This document shows positions 49,201 to 56,569 of a stretch of 64,000 bases of DNA, piece by piece. Location: positions 62,001 through 126,000 of the forward strand of contig NZ_JAFKID010000009.1 of NCBI RefSeq assembly GCF_017306545.1. The letters run 5' to 3'. This DNA comes from Mesorhizobium sp. GTDB taxonomy: Bacteria; Pseudomonadota; Alphaproteobacteria; Rhizobiales; Rhizobiaceae. The position numbers were made by a program, and so were the translations under genes. Numbering within the stretch: the stretch's first letter is position 1; each line of letters starts with the position of its first letter. The notes beneath the pieces are model-generated. The model ran no database searches and had not been told where the DNA came from. It saw nothing but the letters and a program-made list of their open reading frames with translations.

Positions 49201-49583
49201 ACCGCAGCCGCGAGTTCGTTCTGCCCCTTGGCAGCGATCTGCGCCACGTCGGCTGTCAGCCCAAGCCGCTGGTTCATGCCGATAAGGATGCGTTCCGCGC
49301 CCTCCATCGTGATCTTGCCGCTTTCCAGCCCTCGATTGAGCTGGTTGAGGCCCTGATTGAAACGCTGCTCTGCCGCATAGCCGTCGACAAACTGGCGCGA
49401 CAGACGAGCGAGAACGTCGCCGCTGGCGCTGATCTTCGCCGACGTATCAGTCACCGCTGCGCCAGCCTCGCGCGACGATGCGGCCATTGCCTTGTCGGCA
49501 GCGACCTTCTCACCGGCGCCGGCTGTATATTTTGAGGCATCGACCGCCGGCTGGACGATCAATGAACGGATTTGCTGAACCAA
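46224..49583 (-). CDS. Tail length tape measure protein with lytic transglycosylase domain
   Basis: A 1119-residue tape measure protein. Long Ala/Gln/Glu-rich helical regions include RQFVDGYAAEQRFNQGLNQL, and a hydrophobic stretch lies at ~215-245. The C-terminal third holds a lytic-transglycosylase-like domain (~812-925) with AIASIESVGSGGY (catalytic Glu ~817) and ALGRYQIM. The start is a TTG with GGAG 8 nt upstream. The protein sets tail length, and the enzyme domain likely opens peptidoglycan at injection. About 1100 residues implies a tail of roughly 150-170 nm by the usual scaling. Confidence 0.9.
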   Translation of the reverse strand: MVQQIRSLIVQPAVDASKYTAGAGEKVAADKAMAASSREAGAAVTDTSAKISASGDVLARLSRQFVDGYAAEQRFNQGLNQLNRGLESGKITMEGAERILIGMNQRLGLTADVAQIAAKGQNELAAAVLRANVQIERQATELAEAAVASQRLQAANSNVISHGARQAAGFNAGQQLQDIAMMSILGQAPGTLALQQGPALASAIQQGGGLAALGAGLGSLLSVTTLLTVGFTAATAATIQWFMKGREGAKDLDEVLKSHSATLSRLKQQYGELGDASKNIGGPVGGSAYTEAQARSEVDTIRAAIRSQSGDLSKTFIGGSFLRGGMFGSNTGGLDDLLASRNSPFQQAVDDLLSSIRSGKGGLEKFDANLNKIFDDLRGKSSEPAKLAEEMQRLSDAAIDAFSVTGKMSPFQSEIDRLLLGLKEGNSDLSSFATNVRRIGELNGIGKQADDAILAAKEVVNLAEKLKEVEQVLRRIDQENTRPGLRDQRELRRYVAGRDADVAILDQQFAADQQLARARSNSERLAAIEAQVRSRAKEDGDSGGGLQARVDRALAEERTRQEVEARDAAILRSQSIERSIQQHRLQLDLIGKTGAEQAKLTYEFERMQELREQAARTGEPIDQKEVANIKAAAEAMGKYADALARAKMGDELSFERSQFFRSPLEQQIASRQRSSGLPIDMNSPEALQMRQLDRMERIYERGMSFWDDFENGIKNGDDFGEALGDAIRNAVISELTDVAKTAFSNFLKEGIRVFMGGGSGAGASAGAGAFGTATGFAEMLFGSGKGAANDNFSAPRSLSGIGSPVAGMEVFRNAIASIESVGSGGYSALGPIHKTMGQALGRYQIMEANLPAWSKAALGHSVSRSQFMGSPALQDAIFDHRFGGYVDKYGASGAASMWFTGRPNAPSATDVLGTTGSAYVEKFNAAVSKAGKSLDTFGGGLGKLGHALNQFPAAPSGGAGGILGSLFGGLNSAFSGSKAFNFLSANPGSYIGLYHTGGIAGSPSQMRYVDHGVFLNAPRYHSGGIAGDEVPAILKRGEPVFRSMEHARQVVGGNNAPSGVADVRVYVDQDGNWQAKVEKISEGPARQESNRAVGNYAYRQSNGGAKADDHRYQRLKRRA

Positions 49584-49639
49584 TGGATTTCTCCACCAAA
49601 CGGCCTATTGTTGCCCAACCCATCGCGGAAGGATGAGCA

Positions 49640-50008
49640 ATGAGAACCGCTGTGCTGATTGGACTGGCGATGCTATTCGCCGCCGAGTCGTGGGCATCTG
49701 AGCGCTTTGATCTGTCGGAGGACGCGATCGCGAGCGTTCAGGCCGCCGTCACCTCCGTCCTAAAGGATCCAGACAGCGCGACATTCAGCGACTTGGCGGC
49801 GGCAAAGTCGCCGGCCGGCGACATCTTCGTTTGCGGCAAAGTCAACGCCAAAAATTCATTCGGCGGATATTCTGGCGCAGCACCTTTTATCGGAACGCTT
49901 ACACACGACCTAAAGAAGTTCGTCATAGAGCGCGTCGCTGAGACTGGAGATGAGATGGCGAGGGTAATCGTGCGATGCCGAGCTGTCGGGGCAATGGGGT
50001 TGTACTAG
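49640..50008 (+). CDS. Secreted moron protein, antisense to the late operon
   Basis: A 122-residue protein with a signal peptide (MRTAVLIGLAMLFAAESWAS) and a small mature domain. It has VTSVLKDPDSATFSD and the motif VCGKVNAKNSFGGYSG, a CGxVNxKNxxGGYxG signature seen in small exported proteins of Proteobacteria and prophages. AAGGATGAGCA precedes the ATG. It is the only plus-strand gene inside the late operon and so is probably expressed in the lysogen. Its stop and the opposite gene's stop share CTAG at 50005-50008. Confidence 0.75.
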   Translation: MRTAVLIGLAMLFAAESWASERFDLSEDAIASVQAAVTSVLKDPDSATFSDLAAAKSPAGDIFVCGKVNAKNSFGGYSGAAPFIGTLTHDLKKFVIERVAETGDEMARVIVRCRAVGAMGLY

Positions 50009-50361
50009 GCGTCTGCCGCTTTGCTGTCCTGCGCCGCATACTCCAGCCATTCATCATCAATCTGGTTCATGAACGCCAGAAACCGCTCGAACGCCTCCCC
50101 CTCGATGCCGTAGCGCCGGGCATAGCCGTCCAGCGCCATGAAGCTGATCGGCGTTTGACCGCCGAACGCAAAATACTGACGGTCGAACCGAAGCGCCTGC
50201 CAAGCCCGAAGGTAGAAGGCGTGCCAAGCCTCCGTTTTTGCCTCGGCAGGACGAACCGGCACAGTTCCGGGCGGGAACTCGTCCGGGAACTCGGCCGCGA
50301 GCTTGGCGATCCATTCGTCATGGCCTTTCCGCTTGAGGTCATAGCGGAAGGCCGCGGCTAG
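50005..50361 (-). CDS. Tail assembly chaperone, frameshift extension (gpT-like)
   Basis: This frame supplies the C-terminal 118 residues (LAAAFRYDLKRKGHDEWIAK...) of a longer chaperone made by -1 frameshifting from the gene at 50358-50795; the joined product would be about 263 residues. A start inside the frame (50421) lacks a convincing Shine-Dalgarno. Such G/GT-type chaperones keep the tape measure soluble during tail assembly in siphoviruses. Confidence 0.75.
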   Translation of the reverse strand, partial: LAAAFRYDLKRKGHDEWIAKLAAEFPDEFPPGTVPVRPAEAKTEAWHAFYLRAWQALRFDRQYFAFGGQTPISFMALDGYARRYGIEGEAFERFLAFMNQIDDEWLEYAAQDSKAADA

Positions 50362-50795
50362 TTTTTTGCCGATTCCTTGACGAACTCGATCTGGCGCTTG
50401 CCGACGCGACCGGCGCACCAATAGATCATGGAGCGAAGAACACGGTGCTCCTCGGCGGCGAGAATCGTTTCGACAGCATCGGCAGAATAGGCGATGTCGA
50501 AGCCACGCCAGCCGAGAAGAAGATGCTCGACGGCGAGTTGACCCTCGATGCGGGCGGCGACATCGGCCGGCACCTTGTCATCGGGATAGTTCTTCTTCAG
50601 GTCTTCCAACGCGGCCTGCCGCGCGGTCACATATGCGGAATAGTTCGTCGAGCGGACATGGAACGCGACACCAGGCAGAGGGGTCATTTCCATCGGCTTT
50701 TCGGGATTGAGGCCGGGCCATTCCTTCGGCTCTACCCACTCGCCGTCGCGTTCCTTGGTCAGGTCAGCCGCAAGGCTGCCGAGCTTGATCGTCAT
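50358..50795 (-). CDS. Tail assembly chaperone (gpG-like)
   Basis: A 145-residue acidic protein (MTIKLGSLAADLTKERDGEW...) between the tail tube and tape measure genes, the invariant place for the gpG-type chaperone. Its last codons are GCA AAA AAC and then TAG, forming a slippery site. Most ribosomes would stop and give the short form; some would shift by -1 and add the 118-residue extension. No enzyme motif. Confidence 0.8.
   Translation of the reverse strand: MTIKLGSLAADLTKERDGEWVEPKEWPGLNPEKPMEMTPLPGVAFHVRSTNYSAYVTARQAALEDLKKNYPDDKVPADVAARIEGQLAVEHLLLGWRGFDIAYSADAVETILAAEEHRVLRSMIYWCAGRVGKRQIEFVKESAKN
50361..50367 (-). promoter_or_regulatory. -1 programmed frameshift site A AAA AAC
   Basis: The heptamer A AAA AAC is in the correct phase (GCA AAA AAC TAG) immediately before the stop of the gpG-like gene. 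A -1 slip enters the downstream frame (CTA GCC GCG). The arrangement is the classical X XXY YYZ signal of siphovirus tail chaperones. Confidence 0.85.
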
Positions 50796-50884
50796 GTTTC
50801 ACCTATGTCGGTAGGGGTGGCCGGAGCGTCCGACAACGCTCCGGCCTGTTCGTGCACGAATCCTGATGTCGGCAGGTTCTGGCG

Positions 50885-52348
50885 TCAGGCCTCGAAATAT
50901 TCGAGGCGGTTGATGATTGCCGATGCCGCGGTCAGCGTGTCCTTCGAAACGCTGCCGGTAAGGTTCAGCATCACGTCCGTATTCTTCGATCCGGCCGATG
51001 GCGCACCGCCTGTGAAGGTGAGACGCGGCAGCGCCAGAATGACGGCCTGGCTGTTCTTCGCGGTGCGCAAGTTGATATTGCCGACCGTTCCGGCAAGCAG
51101 CTTGGCGAGCAGCGCATTCGACCCGAAATAGGTTTCCAGCGTCACATCAACCGCGAACTCACCGACGCCGATGTCAACGGCGCCGACGTTGCCGACGGCC
51201 GTGATCATGCGAAGGTTGTTGTTGAACGAGAGCTGCGCGCTTCGCACGAAGTTCGGTGACGTCACCGCGACGCCGGATTCCGCGATGCGGCCGACATTGA
51301 CGTTCGCCGACATGATCGGGTTCGAGGTTTCGGCATCCGGCGACGCATCCAGTGCGGATGTCGTCTGCTCGCCGGTCAGACCGTTCATCGTGAACGTGCC
51401 GGAAATCACCTGTTCCGTGGTGAAGTTGAGCGTCGCCTGACCGACGACCATGCCGCGCTGGATAATATAGGTCGGCACGGCCTGACCCATGAACCCGCGC
51501 TCGATGGTGTGCGAGATGCGGCTGACGCCGTTCTTCAACTGATCGCCGAACCAGACCTTGACGGTCTTGCCTGTACCGGCGTCTGTCGTCCAGCCTGACG
51601 GCAGATTGTCGAGGGTGAGCGCGTTCGTGGCTATCGCGGTGATGCGCGCCCATCCGTTGCAGGCTGCGGTCGCGAACTTATCGCCGGCAGCGGAACCACC
51701 GATCTTGATCCACTGGCCGACGGCGAGACCGAGCGTCGTGAAATCGAGCGAACTGGACGTCAGGCCATCGGCCGCTGCCGAGATGTCGGCTGACGCGCCT
51801 TGGAAACCGACAACCTTGAGCCGCGCGGTGGCCGGCGGGGCAGTTTCCGCCGTCAGGCTGAGCGATGATCCGACGATCGTGGTGCCGGTCGCCGACACGA
51901 CCTTGAATACCTGGTTGTTCGCTGCGTTCGTGAAGCCGGTCGCACGGACCAAGTGGCCGGCCTTGGCATCGTCGCCGTTCGCCGCAACCACATAGGTATC
52001 CGTCGTGGTGCCGGCGTCGGTGACGACACTGTCGGCGGTGCCGTCATTGTCGAAGGCCGGCGTGTTCGCCCACGAGTTGAACATCGTGGATTCGAGAAGG
52101 CTGGAGAGCGGGCTGTCCGACACCGGGTACGACAATTCGAAATTGATCGGGCCGGAGTTCTGCTCGTTGACCTTGATCGGGTCGCTGAGCATGCGGTCCG
52201 AGCGGATTTCGTTCGAGTTCACAAAATTCGGGGTGTATTGCAGCCCTTCGCCGGTAACGCGCATCGTACGCATGCGCGGGGTATCGGGCGTCGCGCCGAG
52301 GGTGCTTTCCTTGACAAGCGTCATGCGCAGGCGGTTGGAATCCGTCAC
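50885..52348 (-). CDS. Major tail tube protein
   Basis: A 487-residue tail tube protein. MTDSNRLRMTLVKESTLGAT and the GQATLNFTTEQVISGTFTMN and VDIGVGEFAVDVTLETYFG blocks match the large phage tail tube family. The middle (~100-300) looks like an inserted Ig-like or decoration region. No sheath gene is present, so the tail is non-contractile. It is upstream of the chaperones in the normal order. Confidence 0.85.
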   Translation of the reverse strand: MTDSNRLRMTLVKESTLGATPDTPRMRTMRVTGEGLQYTPNFVNSNEIRSDRMLSDPIKVNEQNSGPINFELSYPVSDSPLSSLLESTMFNSWANTPAFDNDGTADSVVTDAGTTTDTYVVAANGDDAKAGHLVRATGFTNAANNQVFKVVSATGTTIVGSSLSLTAETAPPATARLKVVGFQGASADISAAADGLTSSSLDFTTLGLAVGQWIKIGGSAAGDKFATAACNGWARITAIATNALTLDNLPSGWTTDAGTGKTVKVWFGDQLKNGVSRISHTIERGFMGQAVPTYIIQRGMVVGQATLNFTTEQVISGTFTMNGLTGEQTTSALDASPDAETSNPIMSANVNVGRIAESGVAVTSPNFVRSAQLSFNNNLRMITAVGNVGAVDIGVGEFAVDVTLETYFGSNALLAKLLAGTVGNINLRTAKNSQAVILALPRLTFTGGAPSAGSKNTDVMLNLTGSVSKDTLTAASAIINRLEYFEA

Positions 52349-52416
52349 GGCTTTTCTCCATGAAAGGGGCCGCCGCGATCACTCGGGCGGGACGATGTTG
52401 ATGATAGGGTGAGGGG

Positions 52417-52587
52417 TCAGTCGGTCTTCGACTTCGACGGCTTGGCGGGTTTCGGCGCGTCGTCTCCGATGAAGCCGCGCTTTACGAGAACGGCCGGATC
52501 ATGCGGCGATAGATCGTGGGCCGCCGTGATGGCGTCTCCAGTCCGGAAACGATGCGAACGCGTGGTGAAATCCTTGAGCGCCTTCAT
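52417..52587 (-). CDS. Small phage structural or regulatory protein
   Basis: A 56-residue basic protein (MKALKDFTTRSHRFRTGDAI...) with an Ala/Lys/Pro-rich tail. The fold could be a small beta domain of head or tail accessory type (TTRSHRFRTGD, LVKRGFI). The ATG at 52587 overlaps the previous stop (ATGA). A 29-bp-longer reading from 52605 is unlikely. Confidence 0.6.
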   Translation of the reverse strand: MKALKDFTTRSHRFRTGDAITAAHDLSPHDPAVLVKRGFIGDDAPKPAKPSKSKTD

Positions 52588-53012
52588 GCTGTATCCCTTT
52601 CCCATTCGATTGAGGCCGCCATCGCCCAGTAATTCGGGAAATCCCGGCCCGGTTCGCCTTCGCCGATTGACGCGTCACGGAAGCGGACGCCGTCGATCTC
52701 CTGACCCTGGAACAGTTCGATCAGGTCGCCGGCATAGCCCCTGGCTAAACCGGAGCCGGAGCCGGACGGAACCATGACGTGCATGAAGACGACGCCACCT
52801 TCGCGCCACCGGTTCGCCGTCACCGGCTCGGCACCGATGGATGCCTGGTCGAAGAAGTCGCCGAAGACCTCGACGTAGACCCATGCGGCTGTGTTCGCGT
52901 CGAGCAGGTCCTGCACGAATTCGTTTTCGTACCGGACAGGCAACGCGCCGACGCCAGCCGAATAGGTGTCGAGAACGCCCTTGATGGCGTTGAAGGCAGC
53001 TTTGCTAGACAT
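52584..53012 (-). CDS. Tail terminator / completion protein
   Basis: A 142-residue protein (MSSKAAFNAIKGVLDTYSAG...) with the profile of phage tail-completion proteins of the gpU/DUF4128 type: an N-terminal helix, then beta strands with VYVEVFGDFFDQASIGAEP and FMHVMVPSGSGSGLARG. It would cap the tail tube. It lies between the head-tail joining gene and the tail tube gene and overlaps the upstream gene by 1 bp. Confidence 0.7.
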   Translation of the reverse strand: MSSKAAFNAIKGVLDTYSAGVGALPVRYENEFVQDLLDANTAAWVYVEVFGDFFDQASIGAEPVTANRWREGGVVFMHVMVPSGSGSGLARGYAGDLIELFQGQEIDGVRFRDASIGEGEPGRDFPNYWAMAASIEWERDTA

Positions 53013-53647
53013 CAGTTCACCGGATTGATGATGAGCGCGGGATAGGTGATCTGGTCGCCGGCGGCCCGGCCCTTCCTACCCTGCCCGCGCTTGAGCCTGT
53101 ACGGCGCGAGAGGATGGACACCGCCCGGAACGTTGACGAACCGCAATTCAACGCTGAACGCCCCGGAAAATCGCCGAGACAGGACACGTTTTGCACCGTC
53201 GAAATGACGCGCGCCGGTCTTGTTCGCCCCGACTTCCATGCGGCGTGTGTACGGGCGCGGATTGAAGATGACGACCTCGGCGTCGGACCGCAGCTTCATG
53301 AAATCCGTCACCACGACACGCCCGCCGACGACAACCGTGAAACCATCCCGATACCGGCCCGACCGCACAGGAACTCGCTTGCGAAGATCCTCCAGCGCCG
53401 AATTGATGACCAGCGGCCAGTTCGTGAACTCGTAGACGATGCTGCCCGGCGCCTTGTAGGCTTCTTCCGGCGCCCCTCGAACCGAATTGACATAGCGCTC
53501 GTATTGCGGCGAGGCGATGCCCTCGGCAATGACCCGGCGAACCTCCTGCTTCGCGAACGCCGCGACAGCCTGGTTGATCGCTTCCGGCTCCATACCAGCC
53601 GTGGCGACGCGAAGATCGCGCTCGAAGAACTCGAAGCCGGTCGCCAT
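53012..53647 (-). CDS. Head-tail joining protein (HK97 gp10-like)
   Basis: A 211-residue protein (MATGFEFFERDLRVATAGME...) placed where HK97 gp10-type head-tail joining proteins lie. It has a helical N-terminal part, VPVRSGRYRDGFTVVVGGRV, a pattern typical of minor tail/neck proteins, and a basic C-terminus. Its start and the stop of its upstream neighbour coincide. Confidence 0.65.
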   Translation of the reverse strand: MATGFEFFERDLRVATAGMEPEAINQAVAAFAKQEVRRVIAEGIASPQYERYVNSVRGAPEEAYKAPGSIVYEFTNWPLVINSALEDLRKRVPVRSGRYRDGFTVVVGGRVVVTDFMKLRSDAEVVIFNPRPYTRRMEVGANKTGARHFDGAKRVLSRRFSGAFSVELRFVNVPGGVHPLAPYRLKRGQGRKGRAAGDQITYPALIINPVN

Positions 53648-54024
53648 CAGCCTGCCACCGTGAGTTCCACCCTGACCACCACGCCATCGACGCGGATCGG
53701 GTTGACGAAAGATACCTGTCGCGGCTTTCCGCCGACGACCAGAAAGTCATTCGGACGCGGGAGGCGCGGATCGACAGCGCCAGGCGTGACGGTGTGACCG
53801 GCAGGCCAGCCGGCAGCCAGTATCTGTGTCATCGAGATCACGGCGCGCGAAAACGCCTGGGTCGCCGTTCCCACGATTTCCGTGCCGCGAAGGCCGCGCA
53901 CGCTGGCGCGGACGGTCACGTCCCTCTCTGTGAGCTGTGTGCCTTCCTTGCGGCGCAGGGTGCAGTTCTCGCCATGCATCGCAAGGTGACGGTCCAGCAT
54001 CGCTATCGCGGCCGACGGTGTCAT
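53647..54024 (-). CDS. Head closure (stopper) protein
   Basis: A 125-residue protein (MTPSAAIAMLDRHLAMHGEN...). A beta-barrel-like profile (CTLRRKEGTQLTERDVTVRA, FLVVGGKPRQVSFVNPIRVD) and position after the gp6-like connector fit a head-tail stopper of the HK97 gp7 / phage adaptor type. ATG at 54024; the upstream frame to 54036 adds only four residues. Confidence 0.65.
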   Translation of the reverse strand: MTPSAAIAMLDRHLAMHGENCTLRRKEGTQLTERDVTVRASVRGLRGTEIVGTATQAFSRAVISMTQILAAGWPAGHTVTPGAVDPRLPRPNDFLVVGGKPRQVSFVNPIRVDGVVVRVELTVAG

Positions 54025-54025
54025 T

Positions 54026-54655
54026 CTACACACCAACCCGCCGATATGGCGCCAGCAGCATCGATGCTACAGGATTGCTTTCCAGCCCCGCCGTCATGTC
54101 TTGGTATTCGGTCGTGCTCACCCCTTCGACAGTTTCGCGCTTCACAACTCCGACAGCCGCGGTGGAAGTATACATGTCGCGAACGAACAGCATGATCGCC
54201 GTGCGAATCGGCGCCGGAACGGCTGCCGCCGCGCCATATCCGGCAACGAACGTGATGCTGACCGCATCGTCGCGGGAATAGACGCCAGGCCATGACTTGC
54301 CCGATGCAAGGTTCAAATACGGCCCGCGCGCGTCCGCCAGCATCATGTAGACGTCGGCATCCAAAGTCTGGCGCGCATTCTCCCCGTCGAAATACTCGAC
54401 CTTTTCGATCGATGCGACCGGAGCCAACGGCAGTCGCATGCAGGCCGAGAAGCGGCAGAAATCCTGCCGCCACGTCTGTGTGACCAGCGCCCGCCCGAGT
54501 ATGCCGCTCCAGCCGTCGAGATACGCCGTCGCGGCATCGATCAGCGAAGAGATCAACGTGTCGTCATCGGAATGATCGACGCGCAGATGCAGCTTCGCCT
54601 CGACGAGCGAGACGGGCGCGACGGAGGGAGCAACAGTTCGGACGGGCGCTAGCAT
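54026..54655 (-). CDS. Head-tail connector protein (gp6-like)
   Basis: A 209-residue protein of the phage gp6-like connector family: VSLVEAKLHLRVDHSDDDTL and LISSLIDAATAYLDGWSGI are diagnostic, with a helical C-terminus (APIRTAIMLFVRDMYTS). Twelve copies bind under the portal in related phages. It lies downstream of the capsid region, as usual. Confidence 0.85.
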   Translation of the reverse strand: MLAPVRTVAPSVAPVSLVEAKLHLRVDHSDDDTLISSLIDAATAYLDGWSGILGRALVTQTWRQDFCRFSACMRLPLAPVASIEKVEYFDGENARQTLDADVYMMLADARGPYLNLASGKSWPGVYSRDDAVSITFVAGYGAAAAVPAPIRTAIMLFVRDMYTSTAAVGVVKRETVEGVSTTEYQDMTAGLESNPVASMLLAPYRRVGV

Positions 54656-54664
54656 GGCGGTCTA

Positions 54665-55051
54665 TCAGGCCACCGGCGCGTCGTAGGGATGGCCGAGCGC
54701 AAAAACCGCACCGGCAGCGATCGACGTGCCGGAAGTCTTGGTGATGACCGCGCGGATGTAGCGCTTCGTGCCCTTGTAGCCGATCTTGTAGACCGAGCTT
54801 GCCGCAAGGCTGGCCGGGAATGCGCCCAGCATGTCGTCGTCGTCCACGTCGGTGAAGTCACCATCCGTGGTCGTATCGGACTCCTGCATGCTCATGACAT
54901 AGAGACCGTCGCCGGCTATCGCGCCGGTGTTGATGATCAGGGTCGCAGAGTTGTAGCCCTGCAAATCCGCATTGCTGCCCTTGGTCGTGGCCGAAACCAC
55001 GGCGGGGACCAGCGATGCGACGAGGCCGATGCCGGAAATGCCGTCCTTCAT
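54665..55051 (-). CDS. Phage virion protein, possibly head decoration
   Basis: A 128-residue protein (MKDGISGIGLVASLVPAVVS...) next to the major capsid gene. It is small and beta-rich with an acidic loop (DTTTDGDFTDVDDDDM), and no cysteine is present. The same small gene is recalled directly after the capsid gene in other alphaproteobacterial prophages. A decoration or head fibre role is an inference. Confidence 0.55.
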   Translation of the reverse strand: MKDGISGIGLVASLVPAVVSATTKGSNADLQGYNSATLIINTGAIAGDGLYVMSMQESDTTTDGDFTDVDDDDMLGAFPASLAASSVYKIGYKGTKRYIRAVITKTSGTSIAAGAVFALGHPYDAPVA

Positions 55052-55132
55052 GGGACTGTCCTTTCATGGGAGCGAGGAAGGAGCGGGCGGCCGGAGCCGC
55101 CCGCCGTGAATCAGGAAGGTGCGGATCTCCGA

Positions 55133-56557
55133 TCAGGAGGTCGCGATCTTCAGCAGCTTGATCGCCTCGAAGTTGACGATACCGCCGCCAACGCGCTTCG
55201 TGGTGTAGAAGTGCACGAACGGCTTGTTGGTGTAGGGATCGCGCAACACCCGAACGCCGAAGCGATCGACGATCAGGTACCCGCGCTTGAAGTCACCGAA
55301 TGCGATCGGGAACTTCCCGGCGCTCACCTCTTCCATGCCGTCGTCGTTGTAGACCGGCTTTCCGAGGATGGTGGCGACGCCAGCCGCAGCGGTCGGGGGC
55401 GCCCACAGATAGGCGCCCTCGTTGTCCTTGAACTTGCGGACCGTCGCCATCACGGCATCGCTCATCAGCCACGATGCGCCGTTTCGGTAGCCCGACTTGA
55501 GCGCATAATAGAGATCGATCAGCGCATCGGCCTTGCTGACGGTGGCCGAGGTGTCGGCGAAGTCGCCGGCCTTGCCGGAAGCCACATAGCCGAGCTTGCC
55601 CCACGCATAGGAAGCATTCGCCACCTTATCGTAGGCGAGCAGACCGCGCGGCTTGTTCACCCCGTTGCCGGAAATGAAGGCGGCGCCTTCCTGCTCCGCG
55701 AACTCGATTGCCACTTCGTCCGCCAGCCAGGCAGCGATGTCGATGCGAGCATCGTCCAGGGCCGTCTGCGTGATGGCGGGGTTGGCGTAGAGTTCAGCCG
55801 TGTTGACGGCGATTTCGCGAAGCGTCGGCGTATCCGTCTCGGGACGCGCCTCTTCCTCGCCGACCCAGCCGGAGCCGGCGCCGCCCATGTTCACCAGCTT
55901 CTTGTAGGTGCTGGTGCCGATGGAGATCGTCCGGGCAAGCTGCCGCATGACCGACACGGTGCCGAGAACGCGATCGATGCCGGCCTCGGTCTCCTCGGGG
56001 ACGAGGTAACCGCCGTCCGGATCGGACTGCGTGGTCATCTTGGCGTTGACCTCGAGTTCACGCATGTCGGCGTCGATCGCCCGGTCGCCCTTGCGGAACC
56101 AGGTGTTGAACGCGGCGGCGTGAGCGGCCACCGCGGGATCGACATCATCGCCGGCCCCGCCGACCTTGACCGCAGCGAGCGCCACGTTGGTTTCGTCGAG
56201 CGCCTTCTGAAGTTCGGCGATGGTGGCGTTGATGCGCTCGACCTTTTCGGTCTGCACCACGTCTTCCTGACCCTTCTTCAGGTCGGCAAGCGCCTTGTCG
56301 TTGTCGGCCTTGAAGGCCTCGAACGTCTGCTTCAGCTCGTTGAGGATCGCGGTCGCATTGCCACCGTCATTGCGAGTCGCGACAAGACCGCGAGCGCGGG
56401 CGTTGAGCGGGATCATCGCTCCCATGGCCGTGACGATGTCGGCATGATGGCCGATCATGGGGATGATGGAGGTGTGGTCGAACGGCGCGGCGCTGGCAAG
56501 CGACACGCCGCAGAGGATCATCGCCGCGAGAGCGGCGCAGAAAGTGGCGATCTTCAT
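55133..56557 (-). CDS. Major capsid protein, HK97 fold, with signal-peptide-like N-terminus
   Basis: A 474-residue HK97-fold capsid protein: a coiled-coil delta-domain region (~60-135, ETFEAFKADNDKALADLKKG-like) and the mature part with DPDGGYLVPEETEAGI and FISGNGVNKPRGLLAYD. The C-terminal FGDFKRGYLIVDRFGVRVLR is also diagnostic. The first 24 residues are unusual: MKIATFCAALAAMILCGVSL followed by ASAAP, which reads as a Sec signal peptide. GAAAGGA lies 8 nt before this ATG, so the start is well supported. The part before the mature coat is normally removed by the prohead protease. Confidence 0.9.
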   Translation of the reverse strand: MKIATFCAALAAMILCGVSLASAAPFDHTSIIPMIGHHADIVTAMGAMIPLNARARGLVATRNDGGNATAILNELKQTFEAFKADNDKALADLKKGQEDVVQTEKVERINATIAELQKALDETNVALAAVKVGGAGDDVDPAVAAHAAAFNTWFRKGDRAIDADMRELEVNAKMTTQSDPDGGYLVPEETEAGIDRVLGTVSVMRQLARTISIGTSTYKKLVNMGGAGSGWVGEEEARPETDTPTLREIAVNTAELYANPAITQTALDDARIDIAAWLADEVAIEFAEQEGAAFISGNGVNKPRGLLAYDKVANASYAWGKLGYVASGKAGDFADTSATVSKADALIDLYYALKSGYRNGASWLMSDAVMATVRKFKDNEGAYLWAPPTAAAGVATILGKPVYNDDGMEEVSAGKFPIAFGDFKRGYLIVDRFGVRVLRDPYTNKPFVHFYTTKRVGGGIVNFEAIKLLKIATS

Positions 56558-56569
56558 CGCTGTGTCCTT

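Noticed and set aside
50005-50421. Independent tail gene starting at 50421
   Set aside because: No good RBS, the preceding ~20 residues are a frameshift shadow, and the slippery site explains the overlap better.
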